Made by a program: the position numbers and the translations under genes. A stretch of DNA of 64,000 nucleotides, from the NCBI GenBank assembly GCA_001972305.1, contig BDDD01000574.1, positions 1 through 64,000 of the forward strand, in the 5' to 3' direction. Source of the stretch: Cephalotus follicularis (lineage: Eukaryota; Streptophyta; Magnoliopsida; Oxalidales; Cephalotaceae). Shown piece by piece: positions 46,695 through 59,419 of this stretch (the stretch's first letter is position 1; every line of letters starts with the position of its first letter). The notes below the pieces were generated by a model that was not told where the DNA came from, ran no database searches, and saw only the letters and a program-made list of their open reading frames with translations.

Positions 46695-49222
46695 TGCCAC
46701 TAAAAGCAGGTAAAATAAATAAATACATAATTTATTCTTCAAGTCCGATCATAAAGCGCACCATCGAGGGGGAGGAACTTACAATATCTTTATCCTTGAT
46801 GCTGTTGTGATGTGCCTCCACTACCTGTTCCTGCACCTGGCCCATTCAAAGGAATAGGTCAGCAACCCTGGGGTTTGTGTAGGTTACCACATATACGGCA
46901 CATACCAGAGGAAACAACCAACACAAAGCAGAGGAGAAAATGTAATAAATGCTTGCATACCATAAAACATCATATAAAAGCCATTCTTTGTCCTCGGACT
47001 ACTCTACTCAACCATATATATATATATTAATCACAATACCGAGGAGTCTAGTCTGGTCATCCTATGGTCTTGTCAGTATGTAAGGTTCACCTTTAGGCTC
47101 ACCTGCCCGCGGAATCCTCCTCCAGGTTCACCTGCCGAGTGGAATTCTCCCTTTGCTCACCTGCTCTGGCGGTTCACCCTTTGGATCACCAGCTTTGGCG
47201 GAATTCACCTTTAGGTTCACCATTGGGTGGATTCGCCCAAGGATCACCTGCCTCGCGGTATTCACCACTTGGGTTCACCTGCTCGGCAAAATTCTCCCCA
47301 GTTGGGCTCACCTGCCTATGTCCATTTCTATATACCCTTTTTCCATTTCTATTTCATTCCTTAGCTGACCAGGGCATATAATATACTAGGCGCATTCTTT
47401 GCTCAAGGCTACGTTGAAAATGCATTCACGGCGCATGGAAGGCCAATATCCCTCTCACAAATGCCTACCCGCGGTCACATGCATAAACACAGGTAAATTC
47501 CCTTTCTTCGCGGGTACATGCAGAGTAATTCCTCATCACTTAATGCTATCCAAGGCGCATGCATGCTCACGTGCCATCATCCATCCTCAAGAGTGCCCGC
47601 AGGGAATAACATGACATGAGGCAACTTACTCTTTAGGCACATGTATAGTTCATGGCTGGGAAGGATCATGGGCACGCCTAGCATAGAAGAACCAAGGGCA
47701 TCTCCTCTGGCGCTGGCGCTTCGAGTGTATGGCATAGGAGGCCAAAGTTGGCTCCTCTTGTGTATGGCACCTTAGCCTTGGTACTTGGCGATGCGCCATT
47801 CTCGGACATGGTAGGGGAACTCAGCTTGTTGTCTTCTCGGTGCCACGCCTCCTCGGCTCCGTGTCTCCTTAGTACCACATCTTCCCAGGCACCACAGTTA
47901 TGCTCGACGCGTCTTAACTATGTCTACTCTGCACTACTACTTCTAGCGCCATGGCAGGGAGGAGATGGGCATCTCTGCATGGAATCACGGGCAGGGCAGA
48001 GGAGCTCAGCGTCATGCATAGCATGCTATGGACGGATGCTGGGTGAGAATGAACAGTGGTGCTCAGCCTGGCTTCTCGACCATGGTAGAGCTCGGGCATG
48101 GTAGAGCTCTGCTCCTCAGCCCAGCACGTTTGGCATTTCTTCCCTGGAACCTCTGGCATGTCACCACTTCATCGCATGGCTTCTCGACACTGGCAGAGGA
48201 GCTCGGCTTAGGCCTGACATGGTGTACAAGGTCACGTATGGCACATTTCTGGACGCATGCTTGGTGCATGCTGGCAGTGAAGGAGCTCAGGCATCCGCCG
48301 ACGAGGAGCTCGACAAGTAGCCATGCTAGGACGCAAGGCTAGGGAAGCTCAACATCCCACCTCACTTCTGCATATGGCGTCTCTTAAGAACACACTATTT
48401 GTACAACAGTAGGGCACGAAACAGGTAGGGGAAGGCGACCACGTGCAAAGCATGCTACTCACTAGAAGATGCCTACAGAGGATTAGCATTTGTATGTTCT
48501 TTACCTTACCACTATTAACATAATTACAACCCATATCACACCAACAACAACAAGAAAAATGAGCAGAGAACACACACACAGCAGACAAACAGTAAAAACA
48601 CACAAAGCAACCACATACACACACAAGTTGGTAGGCACTCGAATATAGAGAAACCTACCTGGAAGGTGGTTGGAAACGGAGATGGTCTACTTGCTCCATA
48701 ATTTCTGGATTTCCTTCCTTGCCGAGGACTACCACACGTTCAGATTGTCTCTTTCCTTTACTCTTGCTCCATCTCCCTTACTCCCATAAGGTGGGTATTT
48801 AAAGATGGTAGTTTTTGAAAAGCAGGGGACTTCCGCTTGTCTTCTTTTCCCCTTTCTGCCAACAGCCGGTCCCATCTTCCACTTTCTCACTTCTCTAGAT
48901 TTTTCTGGAACCAGAGTATGTGAAAAATGCCAAAAGCATATCTCATGACCACCTTTCAACTTATATACCCACCAACAGAAGCCTCCAGAATTTTCAAGAG
49001 ATTTCAAATGGATACAGGCTGTTTTCCTAGGCTTGGGCCGACTTCCTCAATTGGTCTTCACTTTATATTTCTTCCATTCCTTTCTCTTTAAAGCCCAAAG
49101 TCACAAATTAAATTTCATTAAGGCCCAAGTAAAAACTTCATAAAATTCGGGCCCAGCCCAAAAAGGTGGAAAAAAAATAATTACAAAACCCAATAATAAT
49201 ATTTTATAATATTTAGGGCTCT
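46695..49222 (-). mobile_element. Unclassified ~2.5-kb insertion in copia1 integrase
   Basis: It splits copia1 integrase from the linker. TACAC occurs on both sides (46690-46694, 49223-49227). With those edges the minus-strand ends are AGAGCCC...GTGGCA, so the left terminus is not the usual TG. A TG start (TGTAAGAGCCC) is possible at 49226, but then no matching repeat is found. It contains a GGTTCACCTGC array (47084-47320) and GAGCTC/CATGG-rich repeats (47900-48330). No protein domain is recognised. Probably a solo LTR. Confidence 0.6.
47084..47320. repeat. TTCACCTGC-type short repeat array
   Basis: Roughly ten units of about 22-25 bp combining TTCACC, TGC and CGGAATTC-like blocks, degenerate. 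Confidence 0.75.
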
Positions 49223-49227
49223 TACAC

Positions 49228-49930
49228 AATGAACTTGTGAACGCCTCATCTTTGGACCTCAGTAGATAGACATGACAAAATCTTGTTCGGTCGTTAATGA
49301 AGGTGATAAAGTACTTCATGCCAACTCTTGTAACAAAGTTTTCAAAGTCACGTGTCAGAGTGAATTAGATCCAACACCCCTGTAGTCCTCGTGACACTTG
49401 GAAAAGGCTTTCTCGTGATCTTGGCCTGTGCACAAACCTCTCACTTTTTTCGTTTTGTACCCCCACAATTTGGTAACAGACCCAGTTTAAACATGTCATG
49501 CAACTTTCTGAAATTGACATGACCTAGTATGTTATGCCATAACTTATAAGAGTAAGGATAATTAGAAACTTCATTTTTGAATTTAGGGGCACGAGTTACA
49601 ACACTCAACTTAAACATTCCATTGGTCTTGTCCGCATTTCCAAAATACAAATTCTTGTATGATAACACTGTCTAAACACCATGAAAGTGCAAGTGAGTTC
49701 CAAAATCACAAAGTAAACTTCTAGAAACTAGATTCTTGGTCATCAAAAGGACATGCTTCACATCTTTCAGGGTAAGACTTTTCCCAGATGTGAGCTCCAC
49801 TACCACAATTCGGACCCCGAGTACATCAACTGAAGTTCTATTTGCCATAGCCATTGTTTCTTGTTTAACAGTGTAAGTGGAGAAAAGGGACCTATTGGAA
49901 AAAACATGACAAGTAGTACCCATGTCTAAC
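49228..49930 (-). pseudogene. pol: copia1 protease, GAG-pre-integrase and integrase start
   Basis: The minus-strand order is protease DMGTTCHVF (expected DSGATCH, so the active site is altered), [15 protein letters not shown] and NLVS. GAG-pre-integrase reads YKLWHNILGHVNFRKLHDM. The integrase start reads KYFITFINDRTRFCHVYLL followed by SKDEAF, cut at the 46695-49222 insertion. A TAG precedes the protease (D-stop-WLD; TGG expected). Most of the integrase core downstream is missing, so copia1 had or suffered a deletion there. Confidence 0.88.
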
Positions 49931-50099
49931 CACTAGTCTGAAACATCAAGTCTTGCAAATCAGGCTACCTTGTAAAAAAAATAGTTTGTAATAAACATTA
50001 TAATTCAAAAAATGATATTTTTTATATTAATCAATGGTAACTGTTCATTTATATATGTTAGTATATATCTATATAATATATGAATATCCATAGAATAAA

Positions 50100-52862
50100 G
50101 TATAATGACTAAGACCATGATGAGATCATGCTATGAGACTTAGCACATCGATAAACTTTATTCTATAACCTTCCTAGCTTCTTGAGCTCTACCTTAACTT
50201 CTTCATTACAAGGTCTAACTTCTACCTCTGGTCTCTACCATCGAGATCTGATTGGGAGCTTTGAGCTCTGACCTCTACTTCTGGTCTCTACAACCGAGGT
50301 TTGCCTTCAAACCCCGAGGTCTGACCTCTACCTCTGAGGTCTACCCTGTCATTCAGAGCTCTACCATCACTTATCCGAGCTCTGCCTTAGCATTTTGAAC
50401 TCTTCCTTCAATTGTTCGAGATCTGCCATCACTTATCCGAGCTCTGCCTTAGCGTAAGATCGAAAACAGTTCATCTATTTCAAAACAATCACAAGAATAC
50501 CACAATCAATAAAAGATATCCCGTTTCAACATATAATCCATACAAAACAATTATTACTCCATATATATCTATGTCACAACATCATAGTAATTCTATCTAT
50601 TCAGCATAAACATAGTAACACTCCCATATGTCCCATGCATGCATGTGATATTGGCTAACTCTACCAATGAAAGGTGCCTGTACTTCCGTGGTCTACCTCT
50701 AGTAAGCTCAAATGCTACTGGACTAGTGGATCAGGTGGATCATCCTTTGCTATGTCAACTAAAAAATGTAAATAAGAGGGGGGTTTAGTCCAAATGATTA
50801 AGTGAGCTGGGACACGTCATTCCCTGTTACATCCACAATAACCGAATGTGCTAAAATAAATGGTATGGAATCATCAACAATATATATAAAGCCATAAAGA
50901 AGTGAAATAAATTCATGGAATGAATATAACATCAACGAGACTCCAAAAAATAGAAACTCGTAACTCAAAAAATCTCAAAACTCATATAGTACTTCTCGAG
51001 TACTGAAGAATTACAATGAAAACAATGGTGCAATAAAAATATCTAGAGTTACGAATATGATCAATAATCATAAATCAATAAATGTGCCCATATAATTCAT
51101 AAAATCCGGGGATGCTGGTATAACTATACTGTCATCATCATAAATCATATCACCAACACATATCATGACATCATAATACAACCGCTGCAGCAAAGATCAC
51201 AGGTTAATATGCTACAGGATATGTACATCAACATTCATATCATCATCCTTATATCATCGTCCTCATGCACCGGTGCAGAGCAACCACATTGGCTGTGCAG
51301 CCACACAGACTGTATATCATCAGAGTAGCCATATAGGCTGTGCAGCCACACAGCTGAATATCATCAGAGCAGCCACACAGGCTGAATATCATCAATATCA
51401 CCTCATTATCATCTGATAACCAACAAGGTCCGATAGGTGAGTAACGAAACTCTGCTACACTCACACTCAGCATACCATCATAGACAACCGGTATGCTGTA
51501 GATCCATGCTATGGATACCTGGGGGCAGTCCTACATAACACCCCATCATAGACAATGAGCCTGCTAAAGAGAGTTAAGCGTCATACGTACACCTCACCCT
51601 TGACCGGTAATTATCATATGTGACATATCACAAGGTACCAGCATCATAGTACAAAGCATGATATCATAATCACAACGATCCTTAAAATAGGAAGGTGACG
51701 TAGTCACCCAGAGCCCGAGCACTCACAGGCTCATAATTCACATTTCAATCAAAGATCATGCTCAGCATAAGACATACGGGATTCAAATCCCGATCGAATC
51801 ATCACATAACACAAGTACATAATGGCACATATATCAAACAAGAGTCTCAAAGACAATAAGGATAAGAAGGGAATGTCTAACTCACAAATTTACCAAAAGA
51901 AACTACTGCGGACTAATCCCTGAATGCTCTGGATAAGCTACTGGATCCAAGTCCACAAGGCCATCACATTACAGATTCAACAAGCATATTTCCTATGCTT
52001 ATATGAGAAAGATGATGCATATCTATACCATGCAAGGGCTATATTCTTCATGTTACTACTTCTTTATCCACATTAAAACAATTTTAATGGCCCATGATTT
52101 CACACAAAGCCAAAATCCTTCTAACCCTAGGAAGATTAAATGGCTTCAATCCTCAATTCAATATAAATATCAACTATCCTCAACCCCCAAGAGGCCAAAA
52201 TCTTATTAGCATCAAAATGATGATTTCACAAGTTTACTAACATCCATTTATCATTCTTTAAAGCCCTAGAACTTTCAACCTTACCATTCCTTCATGGAAC
52301 CGAATTTGAAAGGAGTATACGTGAAAATTAATTTATGATAATATGCTAAAATCTTATTCTAATTGCCATCTCTCGTGAACATATAATTCATCACTTCGCA
52401 ATCTAACATATGGTGCCAATCTCTTAATAAAATCTCAACTTCCAATGCAAGAAGATTAGGGAACTTACAAGATTATGTAAGAAGGATGAAAGATGAGTCA
52501 CTTCCACACTTGTTTCCTTAAAAAGTTCATGGAGAAATGGTGAAGAAAATGAGAGCTCGCAAGAGGTAATTGCTTCGGCCAAGAAAGAAAATGAGAATGT
52601 TGTTCGTTTTCTCTTTATTAAACTTATAACTTGATTAGAGATGAATAATCTAGAAATTTTGAGATAAATAAAAACAAGTCCAGATAATTCTGGACTTATG
52701 GAGGTAATTGGGCCGAATTTTTTTTGGGCCTTAAGAATGCTTTAATCCCTTTTCATACATGACTTTATCGCTGGTTACGCCAATCGACTCTGAAGCAGCC
52801 CTACAATCCCACTTGCTTCCTAGTCGACTCCCAGGCCTGCTCTACATATATCAAGTTTGCTC
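50100..52862 (-). mobile_element. LTR C5 (family-C-related), left segment
   Basis: Minus-oriented LTR hosting C2. It shares with family C the CTTAATC/GACTAAACCCC hairpin (50785-50801) and the ACACCCCATCATAGAC block (51540). It has its own GAGCTC/AGGTCAGACCT cluster at 50166-50455. The left edge is uncertain (49975-50100 is A+T-rich and unassigned). Continues at 56939. Confidence 0.65.
50166..50455. repeat. GAGCTCTG / GAGGTCTGACCTC short-repeat cluster
   Basis: Near-palindromic CTCTACC/GAGCTC and GAGGTC units every ~15-25 bp. One longer stretch (GTTCGAGATCTGCC... and ATCCGAGCTCTGCCTTAGC) is repeated near 50377 and 50437. Confidence 0.78.
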
Positions 52863-55800
52863 TGTGACACCCCGTATCGCATTTTGGTTTTATGATGCAT
52901 GAAAGACACGTGAATGTCATGGAAAATTTTCTTTTAACACATTCTTTTCAAGTGAGCTTGAATAAGTTACGAGATGTCATTATTTTAGAGTTAGAGAAGC
53001 AGTAGAATGGACATATGTGTGTATCAAGACACTAGACCATACTAGTGCCTTCAAGAAAGTTCTACAACAAAATTAAAAAGAAGGAAAGGGAGACTCGGGC
53101 GCGCCTAACGCGCATAGAGCGCACGAAAGCACCGGGCAAGTAGCAGAGTGTGAGAGAGATGAGCAGTGAGCGTCGGACCAGCACCGAAAAGAGAGAGAGT
53201 TCGTCGGTCAAAGCCTCCACCGTCTACGGTAAGCCTCATTCTTTCTCTTCTTCCTTCTTTCTCTTTCTTTCTCTTCTTCTCTACCGCCACTGTCGCACGC
53301 CATTCATGATCGATAGTATCGCAGTTAGAGCGGGTTTTCATCGTGAAGATGAGCTACGCTCATATTGACGGTGGCTGAGGCGTCATTTGGCCGGAATCGG
53401 TAGGAATTTAGTGGTTGAGTCAACTGAATGAGTTGACTCGCTGTCGCATGTGATGCCACATTTGGTGTCGAGTCACGGTGAGTTTCAGTCACCAATGCAT
53501 AGACCGGAGGTTGTGGAAGCCAGTAGTGGTGTGACCGGAGCTGTTGCGACTTGGCCAGAGCTCCGGCGAGGCAACAACCGCCGATTCCTAGCGAGTCTAG
53601 GGCAAAGACGTGTAGAGCTCATTTTGTGACGTTTTTGTGAAGTGACCAGAATTGTTGGATGACCGACGAGTCAACTCAGTGAGTCGAGCTCACTGTTGGC
53701 CGTGATCGGGCTATTCTGGGTTGAGTCACAGTAGTTCTCCGGCAGTAATATGTTGACCAGTAGTTTTGGGGGTTGTTTTGGGTGTCGTCGGAACCTTGGC
53801 AGGTTGACCAGAAATCTGGCCAGAGCTCCGATGGCGACAGTGTTTTCTTTCTGTGTGTAGGCCGTAACGATACGTGTTGTTAATGCAGTGTGAAGGATGG
53901 TAGAGTTTCCAAATAATGGCGAGGACTCGATAACCGATTCAAAGCTCAAAGGGGTTAATTCGTGGTAGTAATCGGCACTGTTATTGTGAGTAGAACATAT
54001 CCTTCTTTATCTTATTTGTTCATTCTTGATGGATATGTATCTTTATCGTGATATGGCTTGTTGATAGCCTGACTTGTTGATAGCCTGTTTATTGATTCCT
54101 ATTACTTGTTGATAGCTTGTTTATTGATTCCTATTATTATTGTTGATAGCCCTTATTATTGATTCCATCATATGAATTGATTCGTCACATGATGATTCCA
54201 TAATTGTTTCTTAAAATACTTATTTGATATTCTCAATTGAACTGTCATAATGATATGACACATTGATTGATTGTATATTCACGTTGTCTCCTTGTTATAT
54301 TCACATTGGTTCCTGTGGACATATATTGTTAGTGTTGTTGTTATATCCGTTTGGGCTCCTGCAAAGATATATTTACTTCTTCTATCTCCATATCGTCGTA
54401 ATTAAGCTCCTGTTTTTGACATTATTGATTATGCTTATCGATTATTGGAAATTATGATTATGTGGCTATGTGCCTTTTTAATATTCTTATTGTGAGTGAG
54501 ACATTCCCTTCTTTTATCTCGTTTATTCTTGGGAATGCTTTGATATGATGTATACCCTGGTATTTGGTTCAATCAAGCGTGATATTTCCTTGTCTATTGA
54601 TTATGATACCTTTGGATTTGGATTTCCATATTTGATTGAGTTGTCGAGACCCTTCCTTGATGTGATACCATTGTTGTGAACTGAATGATTATTTCTGACT
54701 CTGGTGACAATGTCACATTCTCTTTGTGTTTTGTTGAGATATCCATGGGTGGGACATTCCCTTCCTATCTTTATTTGTCTTTGAGATTTTCATACATTCA
54801 TGTGCCCATTATGTTTCATGATGTGTTATGATTCAATTGGGATTTGCAATCCTGTATGTCTTTTATTGAGCATGTGTATTTGTGATATGATTTCTGAGCA
54901 GGTGTATGCTCGATGTTCTGGGTGACTTGGTCACCTTCTCACATTTGTGATATTGTGACTTATCATATTGTTATACTATGTTATACTCTGATGCTGGGTA
55001 CTGGGATTTCTGATATGTATTACTGGTCAATGGTGAGGGTACGTTCGATGATCAACTCTCCTTAGCATACCCATTGGTCTATGATAGGGTGCTATGTGAG
55101 AACTGCCCCCGGGTTCCATACCTGGATCTGGGGCATACTATTGTCTATGATGGTATGCTTAGTGTGAGTGCAACAGATGCTCCGTCCCTCATCCATTTGA
55201 CCGTATTGGCTATGTGATTCCGACGAGGGCAGATCTGTGAAATAACGACGTCCCCTCGGTCGAGGCTCTGCTATGTGATTCCGATGAGGGCAGATCCATG
55301 AAATAACAATGACCCCTCGGTCGAGGTTATGATACATGATTTTCGACAAGGGCAGATCCGTGAAATATCGACGTCCCCTCGGTCGAGGTTCTGTTATGTG
55401 ATTTTGACGAGGGCAGATCCGTGAATAACGACGTCCCCTCGGTCGAGGTATGGATATTATGCTTACCATTGGCACTCTGCACCAGTGTATGATAGATGAT
55501 GATCACATCCTGTAGCCTATTGGCCTATATGTATATGATTGCTGCAGCGGTTATAATATGACGCCATGGGATTTGGTGGTGATATGATATGACGCCATGT
55601 GATTTGGTAGCAGAGCAGATTGTATTTCCATGTGATTTGGTGGCAGGTATGAGACAGTGATATGATTGGTACCAGCATCCTCTTATATTTATATGTTTTC
55701 CTGGGCACATATTACATGCTTGATATTGATATTGTCATGATCGTATCTTTAAGCTTTGATATTCAGATACTTGATATTATTGTGACTCTCATGTATTTTA

Positions 55801-56933
55801 TTGGTGTCTTGAGTATGATATTTGTTCAGTGGACTTCCTTGTTGAGTCACTGGTTATTTCATTGGAGTCGTGTTGTTGTGCTTTTCATGATTGTTGATCA
55901 TATTTGTAATTCTTGATAATTTATTGTACTTGGGAAGTCCTGAGCTTTGAGTCTGTTCAACGGAACTTTTATCGTTCACTTCTGAGTTTCTTTTATGGAG
56001 CTTTGTTAATGTCTATGTTTTTATTGTGGGGTCATTTATTGAGTATTGAGATTTCCTTCTCGGATTTCGTTTATACTTGTGTATATCACTTTTTTTTTTG
56101 AATTAACGTTTGTGGAAAATTGATATCCCTTGAGGATCTCAATGTTCTTTTGTAGATATTGATATACTCTGTGCATCTGGATATATTCCTTGTGGATTTT
56201 GATAACGTTTGTGGATCTTATTGAGCCTTTCTTTTGTTTATGATTTACATACTCTTGTTGTTGCGCATATTCTTGATTATATGAACCTCTGTTTTCTTCA
56301 TCACATCCAATTCTTTGATAGATGTACAGGAGATGTTTTGTTTCTACTCACTTAGTCATTTCGACTAGCCCCCTCACAGTTTTCCATTTCAGATGTTGGC
56401 AAGGAGTTGCTAAGTCGGTTTCTGTTGATGATGAACCACGAAGGCAGGGCATGCTACTGGGGTTTCAAAATATGCATAGCATTACTACATCAACATTTTA
56501 ATTATGCATTTATTAAGTTTTATATGAATGCTTATTTTATATGGTTTCGCTGAAAGGCCGATCCCTATTTACTTTCATGTTTTGATAATATGATTGTGGC
56601 GGAGCCCAACCCATGTTTACTGCTTAAAATTGTAGTTTGATGAGGGCTGAGCCCATTTTATAACTGTTGATTCCTCCTTCGAGAATGTGGATATAAACTG
56701 TGTTTTTCTTTACAGGGGGCATAATCCGATAAACGGATACTACATGCCCGATTTTTGTAAAAATTTAAGAGTTAGAAAAATTTTCAAGGTTTTAAGAAAA
56801 GTTAAAGTTTATGATTTTTAACTATATGGTTTTAATAAGTTTTCAAACGAGTTTTAATCTATCACATGGAGGTTTCCGAATGGGGACTTGCCACGTGATG
56901 GTCACATCCGCCTCGGTTGGGACGAGTGTGACA
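52863..56933 (+). mobile_element. Solo LTR C2 (family C, 4071 bp)
   Basis: TGTGACACCCCGTATC...GGACGAGTGTGACA with perfect TGCTC repeats at 52858-52862 and 56934-56938. It aligns with C1 in order: the GAGTCAACTCA region, the GATGTTCTGGGTGACTTGG block, the hairpin at 56352-56368, and CTTTACAGGGGGCATAA near 56711. No coding region. Longer than C1 because of a four-unit tandem repeat and other indels. Confidence 0.92.
55211..55449 (+). repeat. ~60-bp tandem repeat, four copies, in C2
   Basis: Units contain GACGAGGGCAGATC, then ACGACGTCCCCTCGGTCGAGG. C1 carries only one diverged unit near 23410-23470, so the array expanded in C2's lineage. Confidence 0.88.
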
Positions 56934-56938
56934 TGCTC

Positions 56939-57209
56939 CGCATATATAAAGTTTTCTCAATGTATATCAAGCCTGCTCAGTATATATCAAGTCTGCTCAA
57001 GGAAGGCATTGAGCAAGTCTGCTCCTCTCAGACCAGGTCTGCTCCCGGGTCTTCTTAACCAAGTCTGCTCTTCCTAGACCAGGTCTGCTCCGCTCTAGCC
57101 TAGTCTGCTCTGCTCCGCCATGGTCTGGTCTGACGCCACATGTATGAATTTTTATAAATGGTATGTAAACTTAATAATTATAATCCAAATTATGTCACAG
57201 GGTATTACA
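56939..57209 (-). mobile_element. LTR C5, right segment with GTCTGCTC repeats
   Basis: Resumes after C2 and ends GGGTATTACA at 57209 (minus strand TGTAATACCC). It contains about ten AAGTCTGCTC / CAGGTCTGCTC units between 56934 and 57135. The following TATTA would be the target repeat; the left partner is not established. Confidence 0.7.
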
Positions 57210-58436
57210 TATTATGCGTGGAGATATGTAAGTGAGCAATATGGAATCTACTACTCCCAGTAAAGAGAATTTATGCATAGGGTTATTAGTTTTAAAATTT
57301 CCTGGTCATAATGAAAAGGCGTTGGAATGTTTATTACAATATCAGAGATCAGTTAATTAGAAAGAGTTTCTAATTTGATCATGACTGTTAATTATCCATG
57401 ATATCATCTTAATGAATAAACTAATAGGGCTTGACATGTTCCTTGCTCTATGTTTAATTCAAGCATTGTTGGTAGAGGGATTATACACACACGTAACTGT
57501 AATTCGAGGTTCAAGGTTATACTTATATTACCTGGGGGTCAATATGCATCGCTAGATGTCGATGTTAATTATTATGATAACCAATATTAATTAATTATTA
57601 ATCACGTGTAACAAAGAATTAAAATCAGGGTTTAATTCTTTTAATTCTATTAAAAGTTTCTAATGCGATTAGGAATGACTAATTGGACAATCATAAGTGT
57701 TATGATTAATCCTATGTCCAACATAATTATGAACCCATAGAGTCACACACAACACAAGTGTGAGAATGTAAGAGATACGAAGAGAGATTTAATTATGCTA
57801 ATGTGATTAGTATAATTAAATATGATGTATATGAGATAGACTTTATATCATATACGTAATTCATTACATGTAACATTACGTGTCACTTATCTACCATTGA
57901 CTAAGTCTTGCCTAAGATAGGATGCTTATGTAATGACTTGCTATATAAACCAAAGTTAAGACTATAGTTTCTTTAAGAGTTCATTTTCATCATAAGGAGA
58001 AAAGAGACTAAGGCATTTGAGACTAGCATCTCTTCCTTGGTTCTAATATTCTTGGGGCCAAAATTTTACTCTTTCTCCCATATACTCACTCTTGCTTATC
58101 TCTTGGTGCGGATCATCTTGGAGATAGCATACCCTTTGCTATTCAAAGTGCCTTGAGTGAGATAGGATTTGAAAAGACTTGGTGGAGTAAAGAAAAGTTG
58201 AAGTAATGTTACATTCATCTTTGTCTTCCCATCTTTACTTTTGTTTTGGTATGTTAAAGTGTTGATCAAAGTGTTCTTGGCAATAGGTTTTATGTGTAGT
58301 AACTCTATTCCGTTTTAGAGTTTAGGGTTTAGGGTTTAGTTTTTATTTGTAGTAAATCTATTCCGTTTTAGGGTTTGCTAGTTTGTATTATATTAAGTGT
58401 TAATCTTGCCTCTTTTTAATGAAACTAACATCTACC
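57210..58436. mobile_element. Unclassified LTR-like region inserted in copia1 gag
   Basis: Non-coding. It has a TATA-like GCTATATAAACC at about 57940 and a transcribed-leader-like stretch after it, as in many LTRs. Its right edge meets broken gag sequence at about 58437. No clear terminal repeats or target duplication. Confidence 0.4.
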
Positions 58437-58734
58437 GCCTTCGAGACCATCGCGATGAAGTTCTCCACTATAGTTGCAGACTCTTTCTTTGGTGCTTTGC
58501 GGACATTAACAAAGTGGTGATCAATAAGACTATTTAACAAATAACTCTTGCAGAAGTCACTGATTCGATCCCATTAGGCCTCTTCAGCAGCATCATCCTC
58601 ACCAATCATAGATTTGTCGTCAGTCACAACATAATATATCTTTAGTAATTGGATGCCAAAAATAACTTTTCGGTGCCAAGCATTGAAATCAAAACAGTCA
58701 AAAGTACCCAATTTCAAGTTGTTAAAACTCATCG
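58437..58734 (-). pseudogene. gag: copia1 gag N-terminal fragment
   Basis: The minus-strand ATG at 58734 begins MSFNNLKLGTFDCFDFNAWH, followed by FGIQLLKIYYVVTD, an in-frame TAG, ISDFCKSYLLNSLIDHHF and KESATIVENFIAM. This resembles the copia gag (UBN2-type) start with a FxGxNFxRW-like motif. It lies ~43 bp downstream of the 5' LTR end, as expected. Truncated after about 99 codons at the 57210-58436 insertion. Confidence 0.75.
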
Positions 58735-58777
58735 AAGTATAGTATCAATTGTTTTCAAACGAATAACACGTTAATAT

Positions 58778-59419
58778 TGTGGGAGCAAGCAGGCAAAACA
58801 AAAAACAATGAATAAAAAGAAAATTGCAAAGCATAAATTATAAATCATACCAACTTGTAGACCAGTAGAGAATGATAAAATTTCCACATTTTCTTATGAA
58901 TCTGTCGTACGTTCTAAAACGCCATCCTTAAAGTGTTATTCGACCCAACTTAGTGCAAGGATCCGATGATCGAACCACCTCCAGGAACAACAAGAGAAAA
59001 AAACTATTGGAATGCACATTCAATAGTTTGATTGGACAAGCTCTTTATAAAATGGTTTCATACACTTCTTTTTCATCTATATCATCCATAAATGCTATAA
59101 TGAAGGCTCTATTTATAGAATTCAAAAATCAACTCAAAGTTCTCATTGAAGATGAAGAATCACATCCATTCATGAATACATAATGAACCATAAGTTCATT
59201 CTTGAATATTTAATGATTTCACAATGAATCATAAGTCCATTCATATACTCAATAAATACATAATGAATGATAAGTCCATTCATTAATGTCATTAATTAAG
59301 AACTTACTGAGTTTTGAAACTCTCATCGAAATTCCAACAATCATGAATTAAGGAATTTGAAATATTAAAAGCCTTCTAGGTTTTGAAACTTTCATAGAAA
59401 TTGTCAAGTAATTCCAACA
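58778..59419 (-). mobile_element. copia1 5' LTR
   Basis: 642 bp, minus strand TGTTGGAATTAC (59419) to CTCCCACA (58778). It pairs with 34617-35254. I could not recognise the usual Met-tRNA primer site after it. A TATAAA-like site is on the minus strand near 59110-59120. Confidence 0.82.

Noticed and set aside
47900-48340. GC-rich frames of 80-118 codons on both strands
   Set aside because: Frames exist on both strands because of GAGCTC/CATGG repeats; no domain and no codon-like conservation.
50091-50165. Short inverted repeat (TAGAATAAAGT ... ACTTTATTCTA)
   Set aside because: 11-bp arms in A+T-rich DNA at an uncertain LTR edge; could arise by chance, so not called as a MITE.
55092-55475. Open frame with repeated PRPRGRRY motifs on the minus strand
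   Set aside because: It is the translation of the ~60-bp tandem repeat inside solo LTR C2; no start context, no known family, and C1 lacks it.
58310-58345. GGGTTTAGGGTTTAGGG-type run resembling plant telomere repeat
   Set aside because: Only about two to three interrupted TTTAGGG-like units inside LTR-like DNA; too short for an interstitial telomere array.
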